A DNA stretch of 42,417 nt from Gammaproteobacteria bacterium (GTDB taxonomy: Bacteria > Pseudomonadota > Gammaproteobacteria > Steroidobacterales > Rariloculaceae). Below the pieces are notes generated by a model. It was not told where the DNA came from, searched no databases, and saw nothing but the letters and a program-made list of their open reading frames with translations. This document shows positions 32,419-41,447 of this stretch, piece by piece. The stretch is taken from the NCBI GenBank assembly GCA_017577365.1, contig PKRJ01000029.1, forward strand, positions 1-42,417. The letters are read 5' to 3'. Positions within the stretch are counted from its first letter, which is position 1, and every line of letters starts with the position of its first letter. Made by a program: the position numbers and the translations under genes.

Positions 32419-34263
32419 CTAGTCGAGCTCGAACTCCGTCTTCCATGAGTCGTCCTTCTCGACTTTCGGCTGTTTGCGCTTGTCGAGAACGAAATTCTCG
32501 AGCACCAAGTAATCCATCTCGGTTCGCATGAAGCATCGGTACGCGTCCGCCGGCGTGCAGACGATGGGCTCCCCGCGAACGTTGAAAGAGGTATTCACGA
32601 GCACGGCACAACCCGTCTCGGCCTCGAAGGCCTTCAACAGCTTGTAGAACCGCGGATTGGTGTCCTCGTGGACCGTTTGTATCCGCGCGGAGTAATCGAC
32701 GTGCGTGACGGCGGGTATGTCCGAGCGGGCGACGTTCAGCTTGTCGATGCCGAACAGACGCTTCTGATCGTCCGTCATCTCCACTCGGCGCTCGGCCTTC
32801 ACGGGCGCGACGAGCAGCATATAGGGGCTGGGACCATCGTGCTCGAAGTAGTCCGAGACGCGTTCGGCGAGCACGGCCGGAGCGAACGGACGAAAGGACT
32901 CGCGATATTTGATCTTCAGGTTCATGACGGACTGCATCCGAGGCGACCGGGGATCGCCGAGGATGGAACGTCCGCCCAGCGCGCGAGGCCCGAACTCCAT
33001 GCGCCCCTGGAACCAACCGACGACCGCCTCGTCCGCGAGCAACTTCGCGACTCTCGGATACAGAAACTCCTCGTCGAGGATCTCGTAGACCGCGCCGCTC
33101 TCGTCTAGCGCCTTGGCGATCTGATCGGCGTCGTATTGAGGGCCGAGAAACGAGCCGGACATTGCGTCTCGCCCATTCAGAGGACGAGCGTCGGCATGGC
33201 GTTCGTACCACGACACCAGAGCCGCACCGATCGCACCCCCGGCATCCCCGGCCGCGGGCTGTATCCATAGGTCATCGAATACCTTCTCGCGCCACAGGAT
33301 GCCGTTCGCCACGCAGTTGAGCGCTACGCCGCCGGCCAGGCAAAGGTTCGTGCAGCCCGTTTCCTTTCTCAGGGTACGGGCCAAACGGAGAACGATATCT
33401 TCCGTGACCTTCTGGATAGACGCCGCGATGTCCATGTCGCGCTGCGTGAGCGGAGTCTCGGGCTTGCGAGGCGGCCCGCCGAACAGCTCGTGGAAGCGGT
33501 CGTTCGTCATCGTCAGTCCGGTGCAGTAATTGAAATAGGACATGTTCAGACGAAACGACCCGTCTTCCTTGACGTCGATGACGTGCTCGCGAATGACGTC
33601 GACGTAGCGGGGCTCGCCGTAAGGCGCGAGGCCCATCAGCTTGTACTCGCCCGAATTGACCTTGAAGCCGGCGTAATAAGTGAAAGCCGAATACAGCAGC
33701 CCGAGGGAATGCGGAAAATCGATCTGCCAGAGCGGCTGCAGCTCGCGCCCGTTACCGAGCCATGCGGTCGTCGTCGCCCATTCCCCGACGCCGTCCATGC
33801 AGAGGACGGCCGCGGTCTCGAAAGGGCTCGGGTAGAACGCCGAAGCCGCGTGCGATTGATGGTGCGCCGCGAAGAGCAAGGGCGGCAACTCTTTCCGGCT
33901 TATCCCGCCTAGCTCGGCCAAGCCGCGTCGCAACGTGGACTTGAGATAAAGCTTCTCCTTCATCCAGACGGGCATCGCGGCGATGAACGACCGCAGCCCC
34001 TTCGGCGCATAGGCGAGATACGTCTCCAGCAACCGTTCGAACTTGATGAGCGGCTTGTCATAGAAGACGATATCGGTCACGTCCGACAAGCCTATGCCCG
34101 CCTCGGCCAAACAGTAACGAATCGCGTTCTCCGGAAACCTCGGATCGTGTTTCCGTCGCGTGAAGCGCTCTTCCTGGGCAGCCGCGACGACCACGCCGTC
34201 GCGGATCAACGCCGCCGCGGCATCGTGATAGTACGCAGAAATGCCGAGGATATAGACCGGCAT
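32419..34263 (-). CDS. NodU/CmcH/TobZ-type O-carbamoyltransferase (SxtI-like)
   Basis: A 614-residue two-domain carbamoyltransferase. The N-terminal Kae1-like domain runs from MPVYILGISAYYHDAAAALI to about residue 360 and contains the metal-binding 'HHQSHAASAF' and 'GEYKLMGLAPYG'. The C-terminal part has 'VGWFQGRMEFGPRALGGRSI' and 'VLVNTSFNVRGEPIV'. These enzymes form carbamoyl-adenylate from carbamoyl phosphate and ATP and pass the carbamoyl group to a hydroxyl of a sugar or natural product. The acceptor here is unknown. It leads the three-gene operon with SxtJ and DUF5989. No polysaccharide or non-ribosomal genes adjoin it in the window. Confidence 0.95.
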   Translation of the reverse strand: MPVYILGISAYYHDAAAALIRDGVVVAAAQEERFTRRKHDPRFPENAIRYCLAEAGIGLSDVTDIVFYDKPLIKFERLLETYLAYAPKGLRSFIAAMPVWMKEKLYLKSTLRRGLAELGGISRKELPPLLFAAHHQSHAASAFYPSPFETAAVLCMDGVGEWATTTAWLGNGRELQPLWQIDFPHSLGLLYSAFTYYAGFKVNSGEYKLMGLAPYGEPRYVDVIREHVIDVKEDGSFRLNMSYFNYCTGLTMTNDRFHELFGGPPRKPETPLTQRDMDIAASIQKVTEDIVLRLARTLRKETGCTNLCLAGGVALNCVANGILWREKVFDDLWIQPAAGDAGGAIGAALVSWYERHADARPLNGRDAMSGSFLGPQYDADQIAKALDESGAVYEILDEEFLYPRVAKLLADEAVVGWFQGRMEFGPRALGGRSILGDPRSPRMQSVMNLKIKYRESFRPFAPAVLAERVSDYFEHDGPSPYMLLVAPVKAERRVEMTDDQKRLFGIDKLNVARSDIPAVTHVDYSARIQTVHEDTNPRFYKLLKAFEAETGCAVLVNTSFNVRGEPIVCTPADAYRCFMRTEMDYLVLENFVLDKRKQPKVEKDDSWKTEFELD

Positions 34264-34333
34264 GCCCCCCCACTTTGTAGAGCGCGCTTGTTGTTATAGG
34301 TGCCCGAAAAGCCGCGCGATTATCGCCGAGTCG

Positions 34334-34545
34334 GAAGTTGGGCCGCAAGGAAACGGCAGCCGACCTGCCCGACTTCCTCGCGGATCCGCACCTCGCGACG
34401 GGCGCGTTGCTCGAGATGTTGCCGGAGCATGCGCCGCCCGACGTCGCGATCTACGTCGTGCGCCCCGGCGGGCGGGCGCCGCGGAAGGTCGCCGTGCTGA
34501 CGGAGCTGATCGCCGGACGGCTGGGTAAACGTTGCGCCGGCCTCC
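34334..34545 (+). pseudogene. LysR regulator, C-terminal remnant
   Basis: The frame reads 'DLPDFLADPHLATGALLEML', 'PEHAPPDVAIYVVRPGGRA' and 'PRKVAVLTELIAGRLG'. This is the end of a LysR substrate-binding domain (family pattern: LP.flvapdla.G.Lv.lLp...p..ipiy.vyp.gR..p.kvr.l.dfl). The HTH and about 220 residues are gone, and no start is credible. It lies between the carbamoyltransferase and creD genes in a 424-base gap that otherwise holds only their promoters. A deletion relic. Confidence 0.68.
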
Positions 34546-34687
34546 GCATCGTGTTCGCTTCGAATACCGGTCGAGCCCGAGCCGGAGCTCGACGCTTCGC
34601 GTCGCCACATTTCGCCACGATCTCGGCATTCCGGCGCCACATCGGCCGACCAGAATGAACGGCGTCTCCGACTCGAGGAGCTTGGGG

Positions 34688-36160
34688 ATGAACGAAAGTT
34701 TCCGTCGTATTCACGGCAGCGCCACGCTGAAGATTCTCTTCGTCGGCTTCCTCGCGCTCTTGCTGCTGATCCCGACGATGATGATCCAAGGGCTGATCAG
34801 AGAGCGCGGCGCAAGGGCGGCCATGGCGCGCGACGAGGTCGGGAACTTCTGGGGGAACGCGCAAACCATCGGCGGACCGATGCTCGCGTTGCCGTTCAGG
34901 TATACGGAAATCGTCGGCGGTGAGCCGAGACGTCTCGGCGACGTCCTGCTCGTCCTGCCCGACGAGCTATCCATCAGCGGTCGACTCGAGCTCCAAATCC
35001 GGCAGCGCGGTATCTACGAGGTCCCGGTCTATACGGCGACGCTCGACATCGCCGGCGTGCTGCCGCCGCCGGATATCGGCGCCCTCGCGGATACGCTTCA
35101 AGAGGTGGAGTTCTTGTGGAATGACGCGACGATCGTGCTGCCGCTGTCCGACGCACGCCCGATCACGGAGCCGGTGCGGATTCGTATCCGCGATGCGGAA
35201 GCCGAGTTCGAGGCGGGCGGCGGCTCGAGCTGCGTAGGGGACGTTTCACCGCGGCCGGCGCCTCCGGCCCTCGCCGGAACGCAGCTGCGCTCGGGACCCG
35301 GCGCAGACCCGCAACGCGCGCTCGCCATGACGGCCCCGATCCGGATCTGTCCCACCGGGAGCCGTCTCGCCGCGCGCTACGCCGCGCTCGGGCTCGAGCC
35401 GCCGAGTGCGCCGCAGCCTTTCTCGATGCGTCTCACGATTCGAGGCACGAGCCGGCTCCATTTCCTGCCGCTCGGCGACGTGACCAACGTGAGTCTCACG
35501 TCGTCATGGCCGTCTCCGAGCTTCAACGGCGCGTACGCGCCGATCGAGCATACCGTTTCGGACGAAGGCTTCACGGCGACTTGGCGCGTCCTAGCATTCG
35601 GTCGAGGCTTTCCGTCGAGCGGCCTGCGCTCGGAAGGCTACGAGCAGCTGTTCACGGTGACGTCGTTCGGGGTCGACCTGCTTCCGCCGATCGGCATTCA
35701 CGAGGCGAGTCACCGGGCCGTGAAGTACGCGATCCTCTTCATCGGCTTGACGTTCCTCGTCTATTTCCTTTTCGAGGTCATCGGCGGCCTGCGGCTGCAC
35801 GCGCTGCACTATCTATCGGTTGGCGCCGCGGATTCGTTGTTCTTCCTGTTGCTTCTCGCGCTCTCGGAGCATATCGGCTTCGGGCTCGCGTACGTCGGCA
35901 GCGCGATCGCATCCACGCTGCTCGTCACCGCCTACAGCGCGGCGATTCTCGGCACCGGCCGGCGCGCGATGTACGTCGCGGGCATGCTCGCGCTCGTATA
36001 CGCGTACCTTTACGTCGCGCTGAAAGCCGAGGACTACGCGCTGCTGATCGGCGCTTTCGGTCTGTTCGCGGCGCTCGCGACGTTCATGATGCTCACTAGG
36101 AGAGTCGACTGGTTCGCCCTGAGCTTCGAGCCGAAGCAGAGCGAGCCGCGGTCTCCATGA
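34688..36160 (+). CDS. creD: CreD-family inner-membrane protein
   Basis: A 490-residue protein. One N-terminal membrane helix (LKILFVGFLALLLLIPTMMI) is followed by 'MIQGLIRERGARAAMARDEV', a family hallmark. A large periplasmic beta-rich domain spans about residues 55-330, then 'AVKYAILFIGLTFLVYFLFE' and 'LHALHYLSVGAADSLFFLLL' lead into about five C-terminal helices. CreD proteins affect envelope integrity, colicin tolerance and beta-lactam response and are controlled by CreBC where that system exists; no creBC is seen here. ATG 34688 follows GAGGAG (34675-34680). The periplasmic loop has an unusual insertion with two cysteines (SSCVGDV, IRICPTGS). Confidence 0.92.
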   Translation: MNESFRRIHGSATLKILFVGFLALLLLIPTMMIQGLIRERGARAAMARDEVGNFWGNAQTIGGPMLALPFRYTEIVGGEPRRLGDVLLVLPDELSISGRLELQIRQRGIYEVPVYTATLDIAGVLPPPDIGALADTLQEVEFLWNDATIVLPLSDARPITEPVRIRIRDAEAEFEAGGGSSCVGDVSPRPAPPALAGTQLRSGPGADPQRALAMTAPIRICPTGSRLAARYAALGLEPPSAPQPFSMRLTIRGTSRLHFLPLGDVTNVSLTSSWPSPSFNGAYAPIEHTVSDEGFTATWRVLAFGRGFPSSGLRSEGYEQLFTVTSFGVDLLPPIGIHEASHRAVKYAILFIGLTFLVYFLFEVIGGLRLHALHYLSVGAADSLFFLLLLALSEHIGFGLAYVGSAIASTLLVTAYSAAILGTGRRAMYVAGMLALVYAYLYVALKAEDYALLIGAFGLFAALATFMMLTRRVDWFALSFEPKQSEPRSP

Positions 36161-36305
36161 GGCTGACGGCCGAAACCGGCTGGAATGCTACGTCGTCGCG
36201 ACCAGTACTTTCTCGGAGTTGCTCGGCAACCGAAGCCCGTCGGCTCGCCCCGCGAAGTTGCGCTCGTGAGCGCGTCGGCGAAGACGTGCCGGACTCACCC
36301 GCCGC

Positions 36306-37293
36306 TCATCGGTTCAAGGCTGTCATGCCGGCTTCGGGGTAGCGGGTGCCGATCGCGGCGCCCGGCGGCAGGATCTCGTCGAGGCGCCGCAGCTCGCTTT
36401 CGCTCAGAGTGACGTCGACGACGCGCACGTTCTCCTCGAGACGCGTGATGCTCCGCAGTGCCCGGTATCGGCACGACGCCGTCCTCCCGAGCGAGCACCC
36501 ACGCGAGCGCGAGTTGTGCGGCAGTGCAGCCCTTGTCCGCGGCGATCTCGCGAACCGCGTCGACGAGCTCGAGATTGCGTCGAAAGTTCTCGCCTTGGAA
36601 GCGCGGGTTCTGGCGGCGCCAGTCATCGGGTGCGAGATCGTCGATGCTGCGAATCGCGCCCGTGAGGAAGCCACGGCCGAGGGGACTGTAGGCGACGAAG
36701 CCGATACCGAGCTCCGCGCAGAGCGGCAACAGCTCGTCCTCCGGGTCGCGGCTCCACAGCGAATACTCGGTCTGAAGAGCGCTGATGGGGTGCACCGCGT
36801 GCGCGCGGCGGATCGTGGCAGGCGCCGCTTCGGACAGGCCGAGGTAGCGTACCTTGCCTTCACGCACGAGATCGGCCATTGCGCCGACCGTGTCCTCGAT
36901 CGGCGTTTGCGGGTCGACGCGATGCTGATAATAGAGATCGATCACGTCCACGCCGAGGCGTTTCAGGCTCGCGTCGCAAGCCTCCTTCACGTACTCGGGT
37001 CTGCCGTTGATACCGAGGAAAGTACCGTCCGGAGCGCGCACGTTACCGAATTTCGTCGCGAGCACGACGGCTTCTCGGCGGTCGCGAATCGCGCGGCCGA
37101 CGAGCTCCTCGTTCCGGCCCACGCCGTACATGTCGGCCGTATCGAGCAGAGTCACGCCGAGATCGAGCGCGCGGTGAATGACGGCGATCGACTGCGTGTC
37201 GTTCGCCGCGCCGTAGAAATCGCTCATGCCCATGCAACCGAGTCCGATGCGAGACACGATCGGTCCGTGTGCGCCGAGTTGACGTGTTTCCAT
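36306..37293 (-). pseudogene. Aldo/keto reductase, frameshifted near the C-terminus
   Basis: Begins METRQLGAHGPIVSRIGLGC at 37293. The catalytic tetrad is present: D and Y in 'LLDTADMYG', K in 'TKFG' and H in 'YYQHRVDPQTPIED'. It covers the AKR11/AKR13-like fold to 'VVPIPGT', after which that frame becomes nonsense. The expected ending 'RSITRLEENVRVVDVTLSES' through 'PEAGMTALNR' continues in another frame to 36306. One extra base near 36457 (GGCACTGCGG for GGCACGCGG) accounts for it. NADPH binding would lose the C-terminal helices. It is divergent from the MmyB-like regulator at 37426, a common pair. A recent mutation or an assembly error. Confidence 0.85.
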
Positions 37294-37425
37294 AGGTGTC
37301 CTCCGAAAGCGTTCTGTCCGTGCGGTGGCGCGGTCACGGCTCGGAGTCTAGACTTCTCGTAAACGGGGATAAGTAAGGCGTTATCCCGGTAATGCCGCTC
37401 CCTGGGTGCGACAAGGAGGCGCGCC

Positions 37426-38313
37426 ATGCTGAGCGAAGATCGCCGACGCGAGATTGCCACGTTCCTGCGCTTGCGCCGTGAACGACTGCAGCCCGAGCAA
37501 GTGAATCTGCCGCGCGGCAACCGCCGTCGCACCCCGGGGCTGCGGCGCGAGGAGGTCGCCGCGCTAGCGGGAGTCAGCACGGAGTGGTACACGTGGCTCG
37601 AGCAGGCTCGGGACGTGCAGCCTTCCGCGGACACGCTGAGGCGGATCGCGGCCGCGCTGAGGCTCGAAGCCGGTGAGGCTCAGCATCTTCTCACGCTCGC
37701 GGGACAGAACGGCGAGATCGGCGGCAACGGGCAGGCACACACGGGCAGCGTGAGCCCCCGGGTGCGGCGGCTGCTCGAGCAGTTCGGAGAATGCCCCGCT
37801 TGGGTGCACGGCGAGCGCTGGGACATCCTCGCGTGGAACCGCGCCGCCACGGTGATTCACGACGACATCGAAACCGCGCAGGGATTCTGGCGCAACGGCG
37901 TCTATCGGATGTTCACGCATGAACGCATGCGCGAGATGCTGGTCGACTGGGAGCGACATGCACGCGACATCGTCGCCAAGTTGCGCGTCGCGCATGCGCG
38001 GTATGTGGACGATCCCTGGTTCAACGAGCTCGTCTCCGCGCTGCGCGCGCAAAGCGACGAGTTCGCTCGCTGGTGGAACGAGCACAACGTGCAGCTGCCG
38101 CAGGGCGGGCTGAAACGCTATCGTCACCCTGAAGCGGGACTCCTCAACTTCGAGTTCACCCATCTCACGATCTCCGGCGAGCCCTTCGAATCCGCGCACC
38201 TCGTGGCCTATGTCCCGGCCGACAACTCGACGCGGGAGAAGCTCATGGAGCTTCTCGAGCCGCGGGCGGGCGGCGGTCGCCCGATCGGCAGGCCGAGTCG
38301 TCTCGCGAGCTGA
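37426..38313 (+). CDS. XRE-family regulator with MmyB-like ligand domain
   Basis: A 295-residue regulator. The N-terminal XRE HTH spans about residues 8-85 (EIATFLRLRRERLQPEQVNL, TPGLRREEVAALAGVSTEWY, TWLEQARDVQPSADTLRRIA). The remaining PAS-like MmyB domain (WDILAWNRAATVIHDDIE, GLKRYRHPEAGLLNFEFTHL) binds fatty acids in the one studied relative. Such genes are very often divergent from a short-chain dehydrogenase or aldo/keto reductase that they control, as here with a 132-base gap. The ligand in this organism is unknown. Confidence 0.94.
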   Translation: MLSEDRRREIATFLRLRRERLQPEQVNLPRGNRRRTPGLRREEVAALAGVSTEWYTWLEQARDVQPSADTLRRIAAALRLEAGEAQHLLTLAGQNGEIGGNGQAHTGSVSPRVRRLLEQFGECPAWVHGERWDILAWNRAATVIHDDIETAQGFWRNGVYRMFTHERMREMLVDWERHARDIVAKLRVAHARYVDDPWFNELVSALRAQSDEFARWWNEHNVQLPQGGLKRYRHPEAGLLNFEFTHLTISGEPFESAHLVAYVPADNSTREKLMELLEPRAGGGRPIGRPSRLAS

Positions 38314-38423
38314 AGTCCGAGAAGGCGAAACGGAGCTTCGAACGACGGGGCGAGGTTCGCGACGAGACGCTCGTGCACTAGCTTGGCGCGACTTGCCGAC
38401 TCGTCACTTCCGGATGGCGCACG

Positions 38424-38551
38424 ACGCTCGTCGCGGCAGCAGGGGAGGTAACGATCGGGTTACCCTCGAGACCGCCGCGCTGCCGCACGGCCTCACCGAT
38501 ACGCACAAGGATCGCCTCAATCAGGATTTGTTGAGCTTCCTACAGAGCTGA
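38424..38551 (+). pseudogene. Alpha/beta hydrolase, C-terminal tail
   Basis: The frame ends 'RVTLETAALPHGLTDTHKDR' then 'LNQDLLSFLQS' and a stop. This is the terminal helix of non-heme-chloroperoxidase-like alpha/beta hydrolases, including the catalytic-histidine block (PHGLTDTHKD-LN-DLL-F). Everything before it, including the nucleophile elbow, is absent; upstream is the end of the XRE gene and unrelated sequence. The gap 38314-38698 holds this stump and the hairpin below; I see nothing else in it. Confidence 0.62.
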
Positions 38552-38569
38552 GCGAGCGGGGCTCGGGCA

Positions 38570-38595
38570 GACGCCGCGGCTTCGGCCGCGGCGTC
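38570..38595 (+). terminator. UUCG-capped GC hairpin
   Basis: GACGCCGCGGC (38570-38580), loop TTCG, then GCCGCGGCGTC (38585-38595): 11 perfect pairs closed by C-UUCG-G, an extra-stable tetraloop. It follows the hydrolase remnant's stop by 18 bases and would have ended that gene's transcript; it may now terminate read-through from the XRE gene. The T content after the stem is modest. Confidence 0.75.
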
Positions 38596-38698
38596 TTCGA
38601 TTATGACAACTGTCGGATATTTCTCGTAGAACGTTCCATTCTCACGGTCGATTCGACGATGATCGTGCCTGCGTCCCGATGGCGCTCGAGGCACGACG

Positions 38699-39097
38699 AT
38701 GAATGCAAGAATCCTGATGGTAGGCAGCAGCGTTATCCTGGCCATCGGCGGTCTGGCCGCCTTGTTCGCCCCTCACGAGCTCGGCGCCGCGCTCGATGCC
38801 CCAGTGTCCGGATCCGGCATCGCGGTACAGCTTCTCGGAACCGTCTACATCGCGTTCGCGGTGACCAACTGGATCGGCAAGGACAAGCCGATTGGCGGCA
38901 TCTACTCGCGGCCTTTGTCCGTCGGCAATTTCGCGCACTTCGCGATCGGCGCGCTCGTGCTTTTGAACCGCGCGATGGAAGGCGACGTTTCAACCGTGCT
39001 CATCGCGACAGGCGCGATCTACGCCGCACTGGCGGCGGCGTTCGCCCGTCTGGCATTTGCCGGCAGCGCGATCCTCGGCGCGCGCGTCGACAGATAG
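38699..39097 (+). CDS. Small four-helix membrane protein
   Basis: A 132-residue protein with four hydrophobic helices (LMVGSSVILAIGGLAALFAP, GIAVQLLGTVYIAFAVTNWI, FAHFAIGALVLLNRAM, VLIATGAIYAALAAAFARLA). I do not assign a family with certainty; the layout resembles DUF4345-like or DoxX-like small inner-membrane proteins, and 'VTNWIGKDKPIGGIYSRPLS' could serve as a search handle. No strong ribosome-binding site is seen. It stands alone, convergent with the methyltransferase gene. Confidence 0.78.
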   Translation: MNARILMVGSSVILAIGGLAALFAPHELGAALDAPVSGSGIAVQLLGTVYIAFAVTNWIGKDKPIGGIYSRPLSVGNFAHFAIGALVLLNRAMEGDVSTVLIATGAIYAALAAAFARLAFAGSAILGARVDR

Positions 39098-39125
39098 CGC
39101 GTGCTACGTTACAGAGGCCGAGCGA

Positions 39126-39797
39126 CTACACGACCTTTCGGCAATGCAGGAATATCCCGTGGGCACCGGGCGGAATACCGCGCGTGAGGTCGCGCCACGC
39201 CCAGTCCCGGACGGAGATGATCTCGCCCAGCGGCTCGAATAGCCGCAAGTAGTCTTCGAGCCTGTTGTCGTGCACGACTCGCCCCGGGCCTCCCTTGCGG
39301 CCGCTGAAATCGGTCGTGATCTCGAGAACGAATACCCCGCCCGTCCCGAGCCAGCCGAACATACGATCGAGCTGGGCCGGCACGTCGACGCCCTTCTTGT
39401 TGACCCCGAGCAGCTCGTAGTGGAACCACGACATGCCCCGACAGTAGATGCCGTCCACCGAGCCCGCGGGAGCCCACTCGGCGAGGTCCGCGCACACATA
39501 TTCGAGGCCCTTCTTGCCGCCGTATCGGGCGATCGCCTGTTCGATACCGACGGCAGAGGCATCCACCGCCGTCACCGTGAGGCCGAGATCTCGCAGAATG
39601 CTCGCTTGAAGGCCCATCCCGCAGCCGATCTCGAGCACGTGCTGTCCTCGCTTCCACCCGGCCGTTGGCACGACCCACTTCTTGAGCTTGCGGCGCTCCT
39701 CGCGCACGGAGTACGCCCAGCCGCCTTGCGCGTAGAACTTGTCGTAGTGGCCGAGCTTCTTCGATCCGCTCGGCGCTTGTTGTTGGTCTACTCGCAT
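39126..39797 (-). CDS. Class I SAM-dependent methyltransferase
   Basis: A 223-residue methyltransferase. The SAM-binding glycine loop is 'HVLEIGCGMGLQASILRDLG', the acidic end of strand 2 is 'VTAVDASAVGIEQA', and motif III is near 'VFVLEITTDFSGR'. The N-terminal 'HYDKFYAQGGWAYSVREERR' and the middle 'DGIYCRGMSWFHYELLGVNK' are class markers I have seen in methyltransferases of unknown substrate. It is a normal complete cytosolic enzyme; the acceptor cannot be deduced. It has no co-oriented neighbours. Confidence 0.9.
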   Translation of the reverse strand: MRVDQQQAPSGSKKLGHYDKFYAQGGWAYSVREERRKLKKWVVPTAGWKRGQHVLEIGCGMGLQASILRDLGLTVTAVDASAVGIEQAIARYGGKKGLEYVCADLAEWAPAGSVDGIYCRGMSWFHYELLGVNKKGVDVPAQLDRMFGWLGTGGVFVLEITTDFSGRKGGPGRVVHDNRLEDYLRLFEPLGEIISVRDWAWRDLTRGIPPGAHGIFLHCRKVV

Positions 39798-39875
39798 TCG
39801 ACACCGCAGGGTTCGACCATCCTGCGACTATGCTAATCGACCACACTCCCTCGCAGAGCGTGCCCGGCGGTCCAC

Positions 39876-40638
39876 CGGAGGCGGATCTACATCGGAACGG
39901 TCGACGGCCGTCTCGTTTGCCTGGAGCGGCGCGACGGGCAACGCTGCGACGAGTTCGGTCGCAACGGCGAGATCGATCTCACCGAGGGGCTGCGGCGCCC
40001 GCCGGACTGGCCGGAGGAATACGGCGTCACGTCGCCGCCTGCCGCGTATCGCGATCTCGTGATCGTCGGCTCGGCCGTCGCCGACAACAGCCGCGTGGAC
40101 ATGGCCTCGGGCGAAGCGCGTGCATTCGATGCGAGGACCGGCGCGCTGCGTTGGACGTTCCATCCGCTTCCGCCGGACGCGGCCCCCACAACCGTTTCCG
40201 CTCGAGCCCGCAAGCCTTGCTCCTCAGCGCGTGACCGAAAGCGACCTGTGGGGCCCGACGCCCGAGGATCTCGCCGCATGCCGGCGCATGCTCCGCGCGT
40301 TGCGCCACGAAGGCGTTTTCACGCCTCCGGACACGAAAGGAAGCCTTCACGTCCCCGGCAGTATCGGCGGGTTGCATTGGGGCGGAATGGCTTGGGACCC
40401 CGCGCATCGGCTGTTGATTGCGCCGGTCAACCACTGGCCCGCGATCGTTCGCCTGGTGCCGAGATCCGAGTCCGCGCCGGCACGTCAGGACTTCCGAGGC
40501 CGCGAGACGACGGAGCAGGAAGGCGCTCCGTATTCCGCGTCGCGCGAGTTCTTTCTCTCACCCTCGGGAGGTCCGTGCGTGAAACCGACGGCGGACGCTG
40601 AGCATGCGAGTGCGTTGCGGCTCGTCGTCGTTCAGTAA
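39876..40638 (+). pseudogene. PQQ-dependent glucose dehydrogenase, decayed fragments
   Basis: One frame gives the quinoprotein barrel section 'RIYIGTVDGRLVCLERRDGQ', 'RCDEFGRNGEIDLTEGLRR', 'AYRDLVIVGSAVADNSRVDM' and 'AFDARTGALRWTFHPLPPD'. About 40190 the homology jumps frame and position to 'RVTESDLWGPTPEDLAACRR', 'EGVFTPPDTKGSLHVPGSIG' and 'GLHWGGMAWDPAHRLLIAPV', ending soon after 'FFLSPSGGPC'. These are membrane-bound glucose dehydrogenase propeller blades. The N-terminus, about 100 residues in the middle and the C-terminal blades are missing, so it cannot be an active enzyme. Confidence 0.8.
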
Positions 40639-40811
40639 GCCGGCGTTATCGCCGCGACTGCGTCTTCGGCAGCTATCGGCCGCAAGGGCGCGCACAGGCG
40701 AGCGGCTCATCGCGGAACTCTAGCCGAGCTCGGAACGCGGCATTCCGCGAAGCGCCTGCCACGAAGCGGCGATGGTATCCTTGTCGCCCTCGCACCGAAG
40801 GGAGGTAACAG

Positions 40812-41378
40812 ATGAAAAGGATGACCTATCTCGCCGCCGCCATGCTGCTCGCATCGACAGCCATCGCACAGGACGACGCCCCGAGGCGCGGCGGCGTGAG
40901 CCAGCAGGCGGCCGCACGTGGGCTCGACTGCAACGCGCCTCCGCCAACCGCCGTGCCCACCACCGGGGATACGACCCGCGAAGGTCAGCTGAAGATGCTC
41001 GAGCACGAGGATCCGCAGCTCGCAGCCAACAAGCGGCTCGTGTGGGACATGTGGCGGACGTTGCTGAACGGCTTCCACGTCGATCGCGCCGGCGAGTTCA
41101 TCCACGAGGATTACATTCAGCACAATCCGCTCGCCAACACCGGGCTCGAGGGAATGCAGAGCTTCTTCCGGGCGCTCGGGATTCCGCCGGGAGAGATCCC
41201 CGAGGCCATTCCGGAAGGCGTCGTCGACATCATCGCCGAACGAGACCTGGTGCTGATCGCGTTCCCGCGGACGTATACCGATTCCTGCGGCCGCGAGTAC
41301 ACGACGACCTGGTTCGACCTGTTCCGCATCAAGGACGGCAAGATCGTCGAGCACTGGGATCCGGCGACGCGGCCCTGA
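40812..41378 (+). CDS. Secreted SnoaL-like protein
   Basis: A 188-residue protein beginning MKRMTYLAAAMLLASTAIAQ, a clean Sec signal cleaved after AIAQ, with GGGAGGT at 40800-40806. The mature part is a SnoaL/NTF2-like domain: 'LVWDMWRTLLNGFHVDRAGE', 'FIHEDYIQHNPLANTGLEGM', 'TTTWFDLFRIKDGKIVEHWD'. The His and Asp in 'YIQHNP' and 'EHWD' match catalytic positions in polyketide cyclases of this fold. A role as an isomerase, dehydratase or binding protein in the periplasm is possible. A strong terminator follows at 41402. Confidence 0.9.
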   Translation: MKRMTYLAAAMLLASTAIAQDDAPRRGGVSQQAAARGLDCNAPPPTAVPTTGDTTREGQLKMLEHEDPQLAANKRLVWDMWRTLLNGFHVDRAGEFIHEDYIQHNPLANTGLEGMQSFFRALGIPPGEIPEAIPEGVVDIIAERDLVLIAFPRTYTDSCGREYTTTWFDLFRIKDGKIVEHWDPATRP

Positions 41379-41401
41379 GCGTCCACACCCGCCTCTGGCA
41401 G

Positions 41402-41433
41402 GCAATCCCCGGCGCCCCGCCGCCGGGGATTGC
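41402..41433 (+). terminator. Intrinsic terminator after the SnoaL-like gene
   Basis: GCAATCCCCGGCG (41402-41414), loop CCCCGC, then CGCCGGGGATTGC (41421-41433): 13 perfect pairs followed by TTT. It lies 23 bases after the stop of the SnoaL-like gene and just before the stop of the convergent S41 peptidase gene (41448), so it may serve both. Confidence 0.82.
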
Positions 41434-41447
41434 TTTGCGAAGAAGGA

